Below, in pieces: positions 7,624-17,650 of a stretch of 64,000 nucleotides of DNA. This DNA comes from Solimonas variicoloris DSM 15731 (GTDB lineage Bacteria; Pseudomonadota; Gammaproteobacteria; Nevskiales; Nevskiaceae). The stretch is from NCBI RefSeq assembly GCF_000382285.1, contig NZ_KB907925.1, positions 434,001-498,000 on the forward strand, in the 5' to 3' direction. How positions within the stretch are numbered: position 1 is the stretch's first letter; each line of letters begins with the position of its first letter. The position numbers and the translations under genes were made by a program. The notes below the pieces were generated by a model. It made no database searches, was not told where the DNA came from, and saw only the letters and a list, made by a program, of their open reading frames with translations.

Positions 7624-10620
7624 ATGTCGGCGAGCAAGCTGCGCAGGCTGCGCATGATGTGCGTGCTGTTCACGGCGGCCGTGCTGGCCGCGTGCGGCGG
7701 CGGTGGCGGCGGCGGCGGGAGCAACGACGGCGGCGGCGATCCGGGCGGCAGTGGCCGCACCTTCAAGATCGCGGCCGGCGAGAACGCCACGCGCGACATG
7801 ATCGCGGCCATGGTGCAGGCCGCGCCCGGCGACGTCATCGAGTTCGGCAAGGGTTACTACGAGCTGACTTCGTCCTTGCAGCTGACCAACACCGAGGACG
7901 TGCTGATCAAGGGTGCCGGCAAGGACGAGACGGTGCTCTCGTTCAAGCACAACAACTCGCCGGAAGGCATCCTCGCCGTCAACGTGCACGGCCTCACCGT
8001 GCAGGATCTCACCGTGCTCGATACCGGCGGCAACGGCATCGAGCTGCGCGGCGTCAACCACGGCACGCTGCAGCGCGTGCGCGCGATGTGGTCGTCGGGT
8101 GGCGGCCGCGAGAGCGCCGATCCGATCAACGCCACGAACTACGCCAGCCGCATCGCGGTGCCCTGCACCGATCCGGCGACGCAGGATCCGGAAGACCCGC
8201 AGAACCGCTTCGGCGACATCAGCTCGCCCGACTACACGGTCAGCAAGAAGTCGGGCCGCTACGGCATCTATCCGGTGGCATCCGAGAACATCCTGATCGA
8301 GGAAGCCGAATCGGTCGGCGCCTCGGACGCCGGCATCTACGTCGGCCAGACCAACAACGCGATCATCCGCAAGAGCCGCGCCGCCTACAACGTGTTCGGC
8401 TTCGAGATCGAGAACGTGCGCGGCGGCGAATACGACAGCAACCTCGCCGAGTGCAACACCGGCGGCTTCCTGATCTACGACCTCGACAACCTGCGCCAGT
8501 ACGGTGACCGCTCGCTGATGCACGGCAACACCGCGCGCAACAACAACACCTACAACTTCACCTCGGGCGGCATCGTCGGCAACGTGCCGTCGGGCAGCGG
8601 CATGATCACGCTGTCGTACGACCGCATCGACATCTTCAACAACACCTTCGAGAACAACAACACCGCCGGCATCATCCACACCAGCTACGAGCTGTTCCCG
8701 GAAGGCATGGGCCGGCCGAGCGAAAAGCGCATCGACTGGTACACGGAAGGCCTGCACATCTACAAGAACACCTTCAAGAACAACGGCAACCACTTGCCGC
8801 TGCCGACGCTCAACGACATCACCTCGTTCGACGTCGCCAAGATCCTGCCGGCGATCGTCGGCCTCAAGAACCAGGCGGCCTGCCTCAAGCTCGGCAACAT
8901 CGGCCAGTGCCTGAGCTCCTCGCTGCTCAACGTGCGCGGCGCGCACATCATCTGGGACGGTCTGCTCGACACCTACGACGCCAGCTGTCCGTATCCGAAG
9001 GACGCCAATGGCAACGACGTGCCCAAGGACGAACGCGGCAAGCCGCTGTTCACCAACGAGCACCCGAATCCGTCCTGCCACTACAACAAGTACAAGTTCG
9101 ACACCAGCAAGACCGGCGCGCCGCGCATCAAGCCGGACTGGTTCTCGTGCATCGATGACGACAACGACTTCAGCGCCGACAGCCTGAAGTACGCGAACTT
9201 CCACGGCACCAAGGGCCTCGAACTGCTGATCGAGAGCAAGCTCGACGTGCGCGCGATCCTGCAGTTCGCGTCCGACTTCGATATCACCCCGCACAAGTGC
9301 CAGGCGCAGTACGGCAAGAATCTGGAGCCGCTGCCGGCGGTGGTGATCCCGCCGTTCCAGCGCAGCGGCGACTACGATCCGGCGCCGAGCGACGAGCAGG
9401 TCGCCAAGCTCTGCAAGGCCAGCGTGCCGTCCGGACAGGTCAACTTCGACGCCGCCAAGGTCAACTGCCCGACGCTCGACCAGTACCACCTGTTCAGCGA
9501 TGCCGAGGATCCGACCAGCACGCCGAACGGCGGCGGCGTGCCGTACTCGCTGAACAGCAAGCTGTTCTCCGACTATGCGGTGAAGTATCGCGTCGCCTAT
9601 CTGCCGCCCGGTACCAAGGCGGTCTACCGCGACGCCGCGACCGACGGTGCGAACGCGGTGATCGTGTTCCCCGCCGGCACCATCATCGCCAAGACTTTCT
9701 CGTTCGCCGACGAGGCGAACGGCACCGAGACGCCGGTCGAGACGCGCCTGCTGATCAAGCGCACCGACGCCAAGGGGCGCGCGCGCTGGGACGGCGCCGC
9801 CTATATCTGGACGACGGAGAACGGCAAGAAGGTCGCCAAGCTTGCGCTCGGCGGCGGCACGGCGAGCGTGCACTGGGATATGACCGACGTCGATTCCGGC
9901 ATGCGCCATACCGGCGCCACGCAGAGCTATCTGATTCCGCACGCCAACCAGTGCCTCAGTTGCCACTCGCGCGAGGATCAGGAAGCCGGCTCGGCGCCGA
10001 TCGGATCGAAGGTGCGCTTCATGAACAAGCCCTTCCGCACGGAGTCGACGCGCGTCACCGGCCAGAGCCGGCACGCGGTCGCCGGCGTCAACCAGTTGCA
10101 GTACTGGTGCAGCAAGGGCCTGCTCGCCGGCTGCCCGGCCGACCTCGGTGTCAACGAGCAGCAGATCGCCACCAAGCTCGAGCGCTCGCCGGTCTTCAAC
10201 AAGCCGGGCGACACCGGCTTCGCTGCCAACTCGGCGCAGGACGTCGAGGCGCGCGCGCGCGCCTGGCTCGAGGTCAACTGCCAGCATTGCCACAACGTGC
10301 GCGGCTTCGCGGCGAGCACCGGCTTCTATCTCGATGCGCTGCGCAAGGTCGACGTCAGCTACGGCATCTGCAAGCGCCCGACCGCGACCGGCCAGGAGGG
10401 CAACGGCGGGCGCACCTACGACATCCATCCGGCGAACGTCGCCGACTCGATCGTCGAATACCGCATCGGCCCGAATGCGACGACGCCGGCCGCGCGCATG
10501 CCACCGCTGGGGCGCAGCGTCGTCGACGAGGAAGGTCATGCGCTGATCGCGCAGTGGATCCAGAACGTCACCAAGGCTGACGAGGCGGCCTATCCCGGCT
10601 CGACGAGCTGCGCGAACTAG
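7624..10620 (+). CDS. Lipoprotein fusing a parallel beta-helix domain to a diheme cytochrome c domain
   Basis: 998 residues from the ATG at 7624 (GAGGGG just upstream; an in-frame GTG at 7606 would disrupt the signal peptide). The N-terminus is a lipoprotein signal with lipobox LAAC followed by a Gly-rich flexible tether. Residues about 50-400 are a right-handed parallel beta-helix with recurring Asn-rich turns (VLIKGAG, LTVQDLTVLDTGGNGIELRG, NTFENNN, KNTFKNNG). The C-terminal 400 residues contain two heme motifs, CLSCH (777-781) and CQHCH (886-890), and resemble the SO_2930/HNE_0200-type diheme cytochrome family. In other genomes I recall the beta-helix and the cytochrome as separate neighbouring genes; here they are one frame with no break. 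Likely periplasmic or outer-membrane anchored; function unknown. At least eight further Cys in the middle section may form disulfides. Confidence 0.9.
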   Translation: MSASKLRRLRMMCVLFTAAVLAACGGGGGGGGSNDGGGDPGGSGRTFKIAAGENATRDMIAAMVQAAPGDVIEFGKGYYELTSSLQLTNTEDVLIKGAGKDETVLSFKHNNSPEGILAVNVHGLTVQDLTVLDTGGNGIELRGVNHGTLQRVRAMWSSGGGRESADPINATNYASRIAVPCTDPATQDPEDPQNRFGDISSPDYTVSKKSGRYGIYPVASENILIEEAESVGASDAGIYVGQTNNAIIRKSRAAYNVFGFEIENVRGGEYDSNLAECNTGGFLIYDLDNLRQYGDRSLMHGNTARNNNTYNFTSGGIVGNVPSGSGMITLSYDRIDIFNNTFENNNTAGIIHTSYELFPEGMGRPSEKRIDWYTEGLHIYKNTFKNNGNHLPLPTLNDITSFDVAKILPAIVGLKNQAACLKLGNIGQCLSSSLLNVRGAHIIWDGLLDTYDASCPYPKDANGNDVPKDERGKPLFTNEHPNPSCHYNKYKFDTSKTGAPRIKPDWFSCIDDDNDFSADSLKYANFHGTKGLELLIESKLDVRAILQFASDFDITPHKCQAQYGKNLEPLPAVVIPPFQRSGDYDPAPSDEQVAKLCKASVPSGQVNFDAAKVNCPTLDQYHLFSDAEDPTSTPNGGGVPYSLNSKLFSDYAVKYRVAYLPPGTKAVYRDAATDGANAVIVFPAGTIIAKTFSFADEANGTETPVETRLLIKRTDAKGRARWDGAAYIWTTENGKKVAKLALGGGTASVHWDMTDVDSGMRHTGATQSYLIPHANQCLSCHSREDQEAGSAPIGSKVRFMNKPFRTESTRVTGQSRHAVAGVNQLQYWCSKGLLAGCPADLGVNEQQIATKLERSPVFNKPGDTGFAANSAQDVEARARAWLEVNCQHCHNVRGFAASTGFYLDALRKVDVSYGICKRPTATGQEGNGGRTYDIHPANVADSIVEYRIGPNATTPAARMPPLGRSVVDEEGHALIAQWIQNVTKADEAAYPGSTSCAN

Positions 10621-10649
10621 CGCGTCCCGCTCGTTTCGCCTGCTGCAGA

Positions 10650-10677
10650 ACAAAGGCCCGCACCCGCGGGCCTTTGT
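10650..10677 (+). terminator. Bidirectional intrinsic terminator
   Basis: A perfect 12-bp inverted repeat (ACAAAGGCCCGC and its complement) with a 4-base loop lies 30 bases after the beta-helix/cytochrome gene. Each outer end carries TTTGT, so it can work in both directions between this gene and the convergent pseudouridine synthase gene. Confidence 0.85.
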
Positions 10678-10818
10678 TCGTTGCGGCGTGACGGGTGTGC
10701 GCCGGCAGAGAAACCCGCGTCATGGCGCGGAGCGCGGCGACGAAGCGATCCGGCAGCGCTGCGCCGGGGCGAAATGAACGACGCGGCCGAGCGGCCGCCC
10801 GCATCCGCCCGGCGAGGG

Positions 10819-11727
10819 CTAGTCGCCGGACGAAAGGCGTCGTCCGCTCGTGAACACGTGCCGCCGGCCGCTGAGCGGATCGGTGAACGCCAGCTCCTTG
10901 GCCAGCAGCTGCAGCGGCTTCGAGAAATCGCTGCCCGCCGGATCGTCGGTCAGCTGCGGATAGAAGCTGTCGTTGACGATCGGCGCGCCGAGCGCGGCGA
11001 GATGCACGCGCAGCTGGTGCTTCTTGCCGGTGACTGGCCGCAGGCGGTAGAGCGCGTGCCCGCCGTGCGGCGTCGCGCTCTCGAAGACGGTTTCGCTGTT
11101 CGCCTCGCCGGCGGCTTCGCGCATGCGGAAGAACGGCTCGCCGGCGACCAGGCGCGTGCGACGCGTGAACGGAAAGGCGAGGCCGTCGACGAGCGGCGCG
11201 AGCGCCTCGTAGCGCTTGTCGACGCTGCGCGTCGCGAACAGGCGCTGGTAGGCGCCGCGTGTCGCCGCCTGCGCCGAGAATGCGACGAGTCCGGCGGTGC
11301 CGCGGTCGATGCGATGCAGCGGCGACAGCTCGGCGAGGCCGAGCTGCTTCTTCAGGCGCACGAGCAGCGTCTGCTGCACGAAGCGGCCGGACGGCAGGAC
11401 TGGCAGGAAATGCGGTTTGTCGGCGATCAGCAGGTGCTCGTCGCGGTACAGCAGCTCGGCCCCGAACGGAATCTCGGGTTCGGATTCGAGCTCGCGGTAG
11501 TACCAGAGCGTCGCCCCGGCGCGGTACGGCGTGTCGGGCGCGACGCGCAGGCCGGCATCGTCGAGCACCAGCCCGCGCGCCATGCGCGAGCGCCATGCAC
11601 GCTCATCGATCGCCGGGAAGCGTTCGATCAGAAAGGCGAGCGCGCACGGCCAGGCGCCGGCCGGCAGCAGCACGTAGCTCGGGCCGACGCCGTCGCGGAC
11701 CGGCAGCGGCGCAGGCGGGGACGTCAT
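10819..11727 (-). CDS. RluA-family pseudouridine synthase
   Basis: 302 residues. The catalytic motif HRIDRGTAGL (Asp near residue 142) is the RluA-family active site, preceded by LLIADKPHFLPVLPSG, the usual strand and loop leading into the catalytic domain, and followed by KKHQLRVHLAALGAPIVNDSFY, the conserved RNA-binding and closing motif. There is an N-terminal extension of about 90 residues that is not a clear S4 domain. Start placed at the ATG at 11725-11727, one codon after a GTG. The protein should isomerise specific uridines in rRNA or tRNA; the target site cannot be read from sequence. It stands alone, convergent with the cytochrome fusion. Confidence 0.9.
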   Translation of the reverse strand: MTSPPAPLPVRDGVGPSYVLLPAGAWPCALAFLIERFPAIDERAWRSRMARGLVLDDAGLRVAPDTPYRAGATLWYYRELESEPEIPFGAELLYRDEHLLIADKPHFLPVLPSGRFVQQTLLVRLKKQLGLAELSPLHRIDRGTAGLVAFSAQAATRGAYQRLFATRSVDKRYEALAPLVDGLAFPFTRRTRLVAGEPFFRMREAAGEANSETVFESATPHGGHALYRLRPVTGKKHQLRVHLAALGAPIVNDSFYPQLTDDPAGSDFSKPLQLLAKELAFTDPLSGRRHVFTSGRRLSSGD

Positions 11728-11826
11728 CACGCGCTGATGATCGCACGCACCGACGAGAAATTGCGTGGCCGGATGATCCCGGCACGGAGCCGTGGCGGGC
11801 CACGACCGCTAACCCCAAGGCCTGAA

Positions 11827-12473
11827 TCAGACGCCCTTGTGAATCCAATCCAGCACCGGCTCGGTCCATTCCTTCATCGGCGTGTAGAACGCGCCATGCG
11901 ACCGGCCCATGGAGATGGATATTTCTTCAAAGGACTGCGGTTTCTCCGGGTGCTGAGCGCGCGGCGCGCAGCGGTTGCCCGCAAGCGTGGCACTGGCTTC
12001 GTGGATGGATAGAAGCCGGCCGGTCAAGCGAAGTTGAGGTTCGCCCGGCCGCGGCCAGCATGCGGCAAGCAGTACGAAACGCATCTGTGGTCGACGCAGG
12101 AAGCTGGAAACATCAATGGCGATATCTCCGCGCTCGGAGAAGCCGACGACGACGATGTGCCAGGGGCACGCTGCTGCGAAGCGCCGCCTCGGTCCGGGAA
12201 CCGCCGAGCCCGGCGTACGCATTGACGTCGGCATGGGCTCTGCGCTGAGCGGAAAATCACTGTAGCCCCCTTGCCGGCAAGGGGCTCAAGGATGGCCGGG
12301 TAGTCGTACAAGCCAAAGCCCGAATCTGTCGGGCGTGGCCCGAGGTTCTCGACAACCCGGCCATGCAGATAGAGGCGATACGTCGCGGACGGATCGGTCG
12401 TCGATGGGAAAGCGGTGACATCTTCCGTGCGAAAGCCGCAGCGGCGACCAGACAGAGCAAGACGGCCGATCAA
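11827..12473 (-). pseudogene. Decayed alpha/beta-hydrolase-like gene with several frameshifts
   Basis: Coding sense is scattered over all three minus-strand frames in one consistent order. A signal-peptide-like LLCLVAAAAFAR lies near 12460-12425, followed in a second frame by TEDVTAFPSTTDPSATYRLY and VENLGPRPTDSGFGLYDYPA to about 12245. A third frame covers about 12235-12170 (ADVNAYAGLGGSRTEAALRS), and then another change of frame gives HIVVVGFSERGDIAID (GxSxG-like nucleophile elbow) through to GRSHGAFYTPMKEWTEPVLDWIHKGV and a stop at 11827. At least three indels are needed to join them, so no intact product is made. The catalytic His context (RSHGAFY) is preserved. The stretch also looks slightly less GC-rich than its surroundings. 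Apart from this remnant, 11731-12497 shows nothing else I can support. Confidence 0.75.
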
Positions 12474-12497
12474 GCTTTCAGCCGCTCTCCGGAACGC

Positions 12498-12944
12498 CTA
12501 GCGCTGGTTCTGGACCAGCTTGGTCTGGCTGACGCCTTTCTGTCCGGTCGCCGGATCGACGATCTGCAGTTTGCTGCGTGCCGACATGACGCCCATTTTG
12601 ACCTCCTGCCATACGTAGTAGACCTCGCCGGCCTTGGCGTCGATCTGGACTTCGGAATTGTTCTCGGCGTGCGAGCGGATCGTGTGCGGCCCCGGCGCCA
12701 GCAGGGTGTAGACGTAGGTATTGGCGGCGGTCTGGGCGAGCGGTGCGTCGTCGACATAGATGCCCATCTTGATCGCCGCGCCCATGTTCTCGTTGCGATA
12801 GATGTAGACGCTCGCCTGGTCGGCGACCGGTGCGAACTGCTTTGCGGTCTGATCGGCGGTCGCAGGCGCCATCGGGACGGAGGCGCAGGCGGCCAGACAC
12901 AGTGCGGCTGCGACGGCGGCAAAGCCGCCAATAGGCTTGATCAT
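12498..12944 (-). CDS. Small lipoprotein, DUF2846-like
   Basis: 148 residues with a lipoprotein signal peptide ending in lipobox LAAC (residues 17-20). The mature part has the pattern of DUF2846 proteins: VYIYRNENMGAAIKMGIYVDD, a PGPHTIRSH turn and a Tyr-Tyr-Val strand (GEVYYVWQEV). Proteins of this kind are small surface or periplasmic beta-sandwiches of unknown role. AAGGGG lies 6 bases before the ATG. It is divergent from the aldo/keto reductase gene, with 273 bases between them, and lies just upstream of the decayed hydrolase, possibly a former operon partner. Confidence 0.8.
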   Translation of the reverse strand: MIKPIGGFAAVAAALCLAACASVPMAPATADQTAKQFAPVADQASVYIYRNENMGAAIKMGIYVDDAPLAQTAANTYVYTLLAPGPHTIRSHAENNSEVQIDAKAGEVYYVWQEVKMGVMSARSKLQIVDPATGQKGVSQTKLVQNQR

Positions 12945-13217
12945 TCGTTTCCCCTTCAGGTGATGCAGCTGGATGGCAGGCCCCCCGGCCTGCCTGACTC
13001 GACTATAGCGGGCCGTTCCGCTTGCGATGTGCGGCGTGTCACTCGATGGACGGCGTCGCAGACCTGACGATTCGGTCGGTTGCGGAGCAGACCCGGTGCG
13101 AGCGCCGGGCGCGCCCGGAACGCGGCGGCGGCTCGTGTAAACTCGCCGGTGTTACCGCTCGGTACGGGCCGGGCCGGCATCCCCCGAAATCCCCCAAACG
13201 CAAAGAAGGAAAGGATC

Positions 13218-14249
<1,032 letters not shown>

Positions 14250-14274
14250 GCGCGCACACGCCTGGCGCAGCGCA

Positions 14275-14310
14275 CGCCGTCCGCGGACATCGCCGCGGAC
14301 GGCGTTTTTT
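14275..14310 (+). terminator. Intrinsic terminator after the aldo/keto reductase gene
   Basis: A perfect 12-bp stem (CGCCGTCCGCGG and its complement), 6-base loop, then six T (14305-14310), starting 25 bases after the stop codon. Confidence 0.93.
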
Positions 14311-14330
14311 GCGCCCGCGTGGCGCGCGCC

Positions 14331-15395
14331 TCAGGGCTGCGGCGGATTGAGCTGGGCGAGGATGTCGGGGCGCGCGGCGTTCCACATCGCCACGCCGTTG
14401 TCGGTGGTGCTGTTGAGCAGCACGACGGCGGTGTAGCGCTGGTCGAAGTCGAGCCACGGCGTGGCGCCGAGCAGGCCCGGATCGCTGAGTTCGGGGCCGG
14501 CGCTGCCCGGGTGCTGGGCGGCATCCGAAATCCACCAGCCGAAGCTGTAGCCGTGCAGGCCGCTGCCGTCCGGCACCGGCGTGTAGTAGACCGGCAGGCC
14601 TTCGATCTGGCTGGTCTTCGCCGTCTCGACCTGCGCGGCGCTGACGATCGCCGTGCCGCCGACCGAGCCGCCATTCAGATACAGCTGCGCGAACTTCAGG
14701 TAATCCGTGGCGCTGGCGACGGCACCGCCGCCGATGCGCGGATTCTGCGTGTCGCCGTAGCTGAAGGTGCTCATGCCGAGCGGGCCGGCGAGGCGTTCCT
14801 GGACCAGCGTCTGCCAGGACTTGCCGCTGACGTGCGTGGCCACGAAACCGGCGACCTGATAGCCGGCGCCGCTGTAGCCGAAGCGGTTGCCGGGCAGCGA
14901 GTTCAGCGTCGTGTCGGCGATCTCCTGCGTGCAGGCCTGCAGCGTCGTGTTGTCGTCGTCCATGCACGGCGAGCTGAACGGCAGGCCCGAGGTGTGGTTC
15001 AGCAGCATGCGCAGCGTGATGTCGCGCTTGGCGAGCGGCCAGGCGATGACATCGCCGAGATAGTCGGCGACCGGCGTGTCGAGATCGAGGAGGCCATCCT
15101 TGACCAGCGACAGGATCACGGTCGCCGACGGCGCCTTGCTCGCCGAGGCGATCGGGATCACCGCATCGGCCGCCATGTCGCCGCCGGCGCGGGTGTAGCG
15201 CAGGTGGCCACCGACGGCGAGCGCGAAGCTGTAGCCGCTGACCTTGCCCTCGCTGCTGCCGACGAAGCCGTCGAGCGTCGTCGCCAGCGACGACCAGTCG
15301 TAGGCGGGCGCCGATTCGCCATCACCGCCGCCGCAGGCGCCGAGCAGCAGCGCAGAGGCGAGGGAAACGGCGGGCAGCAGAGTCTTGACGCGCAT
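14331..15395 (-). CDS. Lipoprotein serine hydrolase of the beta-lactamase (class C)/esterase fold
   Basis: 354 residues. Signal peptide with lipobox LGAC followed by GGGDGE. Serine-hydrolase motifs: SASK (SxxK, residues about 85-88, nucleophile Ser and base Lys) and YSGAGY near residue 160 (YxN/YxG class motif), with the helix LRMLLNHTSGLP that is a hallmark of the beta-lactamase/transpeptidase-like (PF00144) family. The third KTG-type motif is not obvious; HGYSFGWW occupies that region. Likely an outer-membrane or periplasmic esterase or peptidase. GGAAGGA precedes the ATG. Faces the aldo/keto reductase terminator and stands apart from the SDR gene upstream. Confidence 0.88.
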   Translation of the reverse strand: MRVKTLLPAVSLASALLLGACGGGDGESAPAYDWSSLATTLDGFVGSSEGKVSGYSFALAVGGHLRYTRAGGDMAADAVIPIASASKAPSATVILSLVKDGLLDLDTPVADYLGDVIAWPLAKRDITLRMLLNHTSGLPFSSPCMDDDNTTLQACTQEIADTTLNSLPGNRFGYSGAGYQVAGFVATHVSGKSWQTLVQERLAGPLGMSTFSYGDTQNPRIGGGAVASATDYLKFAQLYLNGGSVGGTAIVSAAQVETAKTSQIEGLPVYYTPVPDGSGLHGYSFGWWISDAAQHPGSAGPELSDPGLLGATPWLDFDQRYTAVVLLNSTTDNGVAMWNAARPDILAQLNPPQP

Positions 15396-15512
15396 GAGGC
15401 GGATCCTTCCGAAGGGCGGGCGCGCGACTCTAGCGGAGGCTGGCTGAACGCAAACCGTCGCACGCCCTGCCCGGACCGCGGCAAACGTGCAAGAACCCGG
15501 GAAGACGGCGCC

Positions 15513-16448
15513 TTACGGCGGGTAGCGAACCCCGGTCAGCGCTTCGGAGACGGTCCAGAGCCGGTCCTGCGCGGCGGGGTCCTGCGCGTGCCGGGCCGGC
15601 TGCACGCGGACCGGCGCGCCGCGCAGCTCGCCCAGGCCGCGCGGACCGTAGAAGCCGCCGCCGCTCGCGTGCGGATCGGTCGCCGCGTAGAGCAGCGGCA
15701 GCGCCCCGTCGGCCGCGGACTGGCCGCCCCAGCGCATCACGGCGCGATACAGCAGCACCTCGACGCGATCGCGCCAGCGCCGGCTCGGTTCGGTCATGCG
15801 CGCTTCGCCGATCGCCGTGCGGGCGACGCCGGGATGCGCGGCGAGGCTGGCCAGCGGCCAGCCGGCGGCGAGCGCGCGGCGCTGCAGCGCCAGCGCGTAC
15901 ATCAGGCAGGCGAGCTTGGTCTGCCCGTAGGCGCGCTGCCCTTCGTAGTGGCGCTCGGCCTGCAGATCGTCGAAGTCGATCGCCGCGTGGCGATGGACGA
16001 TGCTCGACACGCTGACGACGCGCGCCTGCCGGCTGCGCAGCAGCGCCGGCAGCAGCAGGCCGGTCAGCGCGTAATGGCCGAGATGGCTGACGCCGAACTT
16101 CAGTTCGAAGCCGTCGCGCGTGGTGGCGCGGTCGAGGCGCGGCAGCAGCCCGGCGTTGTTGACGAGGATGTCGAGCGGCTGCGCCTCCGCGACGAGGTCG
16201 GCGGCGAAGCTTCGCACCGACGCCAGATCGCCGAGATCGAGCGCCGCGAAGCGGGCGCGGCCGCCGCCGGTCGCGAGCTGCCGCGCGGCGGCTTCGCCGC
16301 CGGCGACGTTGCGGTCGGCGATCAGCACCTCGGCACCGGCCGCGGCGAGTGCGCGCGCGACCTCGAAGCCGAGCCCCGCGGCGCCGCCGGTGACGAGCGC
16401 GCGGCGGCCGGGCAGCGGCGGGATGTCCGCGGTCGACCAGCCGGCCAT
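15513..16448 (-). CDS. Short-chain dehydrogenase/reductase, retinol dehydrogenase-like
   Basis: 311 residues. Rossmann motif TGGAAGLG at residues about 20-27, LVNNAG near 97 and the catalytic Ser...Tyr-x3-Lys (SSIVH, then YGQTK). The long C-terminal extension is typical of the retinol dehydrogenase/WW-oxidoreductase-like SDRs. The ATG at 16446-16448 lies 5 bases after the stop of the aldolase gene, so it is the last gene of the lower-pathway operon and probably oxidises or reduces a pathway alcohol or ketone. Confidence 0.9.
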   Translation of the reverse strand: MAGWSTADIPPLPGRRALVTGGAAGLGFEVARALAAAGAEVLIADRNVAGGEAAARQLATGGGRARFAALDLGDLASVRSFAADLVAEAQPLDILVNNAGLLPRLDRATTRDGFELKFGVSHLGHYALTGLLLPALLRSRQARVVSVSSIVHRHAAIDFDDLQAERHYEGQRAYGQTKLACLMYALALQRRALAAGWPLASLAAHPGVARTAIGEARMTEPSRRWRDRVEVLLYRAVMRWGGQSAADGALPLLYAATDPHASGGGFYGPRGLGELRGAPVRVQPARHAQDPAAQDRLWTVSEALTGVRYPP

Positions 16449-16453
16449 GTGCT

Positions 16454-17506
16454 TCAGGCCGCGCTGGCCGTCTTCAGCAAGCCGCGCTCGCGCGCCATGG
16501 TGATGGCGGTGTCCTCGATCATGTCTTCCTGGCCGCCGACCATCTTCTGGCGGCCGAGCTCGAGCAGGATCTCGCGCGCCGGCACGCCGTACTTGGCTTC
16601 GGCGCGTTTGGCGAATAGCAGGAAGCTCGAATAGACGCCGGCGTAGCCGAGCGTCAGCGAGTTGCGGTCGATGCGCACCGGGAAGTCCATGATCGGCGTA
16701 ACCAGGTCCTCGGCGACGTCGCTGACCTTGAACACGTCGACGCCGGTCTCGATGCCCATGCGGTTGCACACGGCCACGAACACTTCCATCGGCGTGTTGC
16801 CGGCGCCGGCGCCCATGCCGCCGCAGGCGCAGTCGATGCGCCGCGCGCCGGCGGCGACCGCGGCGATCGAGTTGGCGACGCCCATCGACAGGTTGTGGTG
16901 GCCGTGGAAACCGATCTCGGTCTCGGGCTTCAGCGCTTCGCGCAGCGCGCCGATGCGCGCCGTGACGTCGTCCGGCAGCATGTAGCCGGCCGAGTCGGTC
17001 GCGTAGATGCAGTTTGCGCCGTAGCTTTCCATCAGCCTGGCCTGCTCGATGAGCTGCGCCGGCTCGATCATGTGCGCCATCATCAGGAAGCCGACGGTGT
17101 CGAGGCCCATCTTGCGGCCGAGGCTGATGTGCTGCTCGGAGACGTCGGCTTCCGTGCAGTGCGTGGCGACGCGGATCGTCGGCACGCCGCAGTCCGCCGC
17201 CATCTTCAGGTGATCGACCGTGCCGATGCCCGGCAGCAGCAGGGCACTGACTTTCGCCTGCTTGAGCAGCGGAATCACCGCGCGCAGGTATTCCTCGTCG
17301 CTCGCCGCCGGGAAGCCGTAGTTGACCGACGCGCCGCCCAGGCCGTCGCCGTGCGTGACCTCGATCAGCGGCACGCCCGCTTCGTCGAGACCCTTGGCGA
17401 TGGTCTTCATCTGCTCGATCGTGATCTGGTGCCGCTTCGGGTGCATGCCGTCGCGCAGCGACATGTCGTGCACCTTGATGCTGATGCCCTTGATATTCTG
17501 GCTCAT
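16454..17506 (-). CDS. dmpG: 4-hydroxy-2-oxovalerate (4-hydroxy-2-oxohexanoate) aldolase
   Basis: 350 residues, the usual length for DmpG/MhpE/BphI/TesG aldolases. The N-terminal metal and substrate motif [10 protein letters not shown] (Arg and Asp of the active site) and the metal-binding [15 protein letters not shown] are both intact, as is the C-terminal domain that channels aldehyde to the partner dehydrogenase. It cleaves 4-hydroxy-2-oxoacids to pyruvate plus an aldehyde. AAGGAG precedes the ATG at 17506. The acylating aldehyde dehydrogenase gene is immediately upstream, separated by a 144-base gap that holds an inverted-repeat element. The pairing as a channelling complex is known for the family. 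Confidence 0.95.
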   Translation of the reverse strand: MSQNIKGISIKVHDMSLRDGMHPKRHQITIEQMKTIAKGLDEAGVPLIEVTHGDGLGGASVNYGFPAASDEEYLRAVIPLLKQAKVSALLLPGIGTVDHLKMAADCGVPTIRVATHCTEADVSEQHISLGRKMGLDTVGFLMMAHMIEPAQLIEQARLMESYGANCIYATDSAGYMLPDDVTARIGALREALKPETEIGFHGHHNLSMGVANSIAAVAAGARRIDCACGGMGAGAGNTPMEVFVAVCNRMGIETGVDVFKVSDVAEDLVTPIMDFPVRIDRNSLTLGYAGVYSSFLLFAKRAEAKYGVPAREILLELGRQKMVGGQEDMIEDTAITMARERGLLKTASAA

Positions 17507-17530
17507 TGCAAAAAACTCCTTCGTCTTGCT

Positions 17531-17643
17531 CCCCTCTCCCGCCTGCGGCAGAGGGGTTGGGGGAAAGGGCCGCGCGTCGGCGCGGAAGCTCGCCGGCTGC
17601 GCTGGCGCTCTCTCCCTGACCCTCTCCCGCAAGCGGGAGAGGG
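17531..17643. repeat. Two GC-rich hairpin elements of an interspersed repeat type
   Basis: Two related inverted repeats lie in the gap between aldolase and dehydrogenase genes. At 17531-17556 CCCCTCT pairs with AGAGGGG; at 17620-17643 an 11-bp perfect stem, CCCTCTCCCGC with its complement, closes on a 2-base loop. Both are built on the CCCTCTCCC / GGGAGAGGG theme that recurs between genes in many high-GC proteobacteria. It may stabilise or attenuate the operon mRNA. Confidence 0.65.
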
Positions 17644-17650
17644 AATGGGT

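Noticed and set aside
7519-10653. Very long open frame antisense to the beta-helix/cytochrome gene
   Set aside because: It is an effect of high GC. Its translation is Arg/Ala/Val/Asp-rich low-complexity sequence without motifs, while the plus-strand frame has clear domains.
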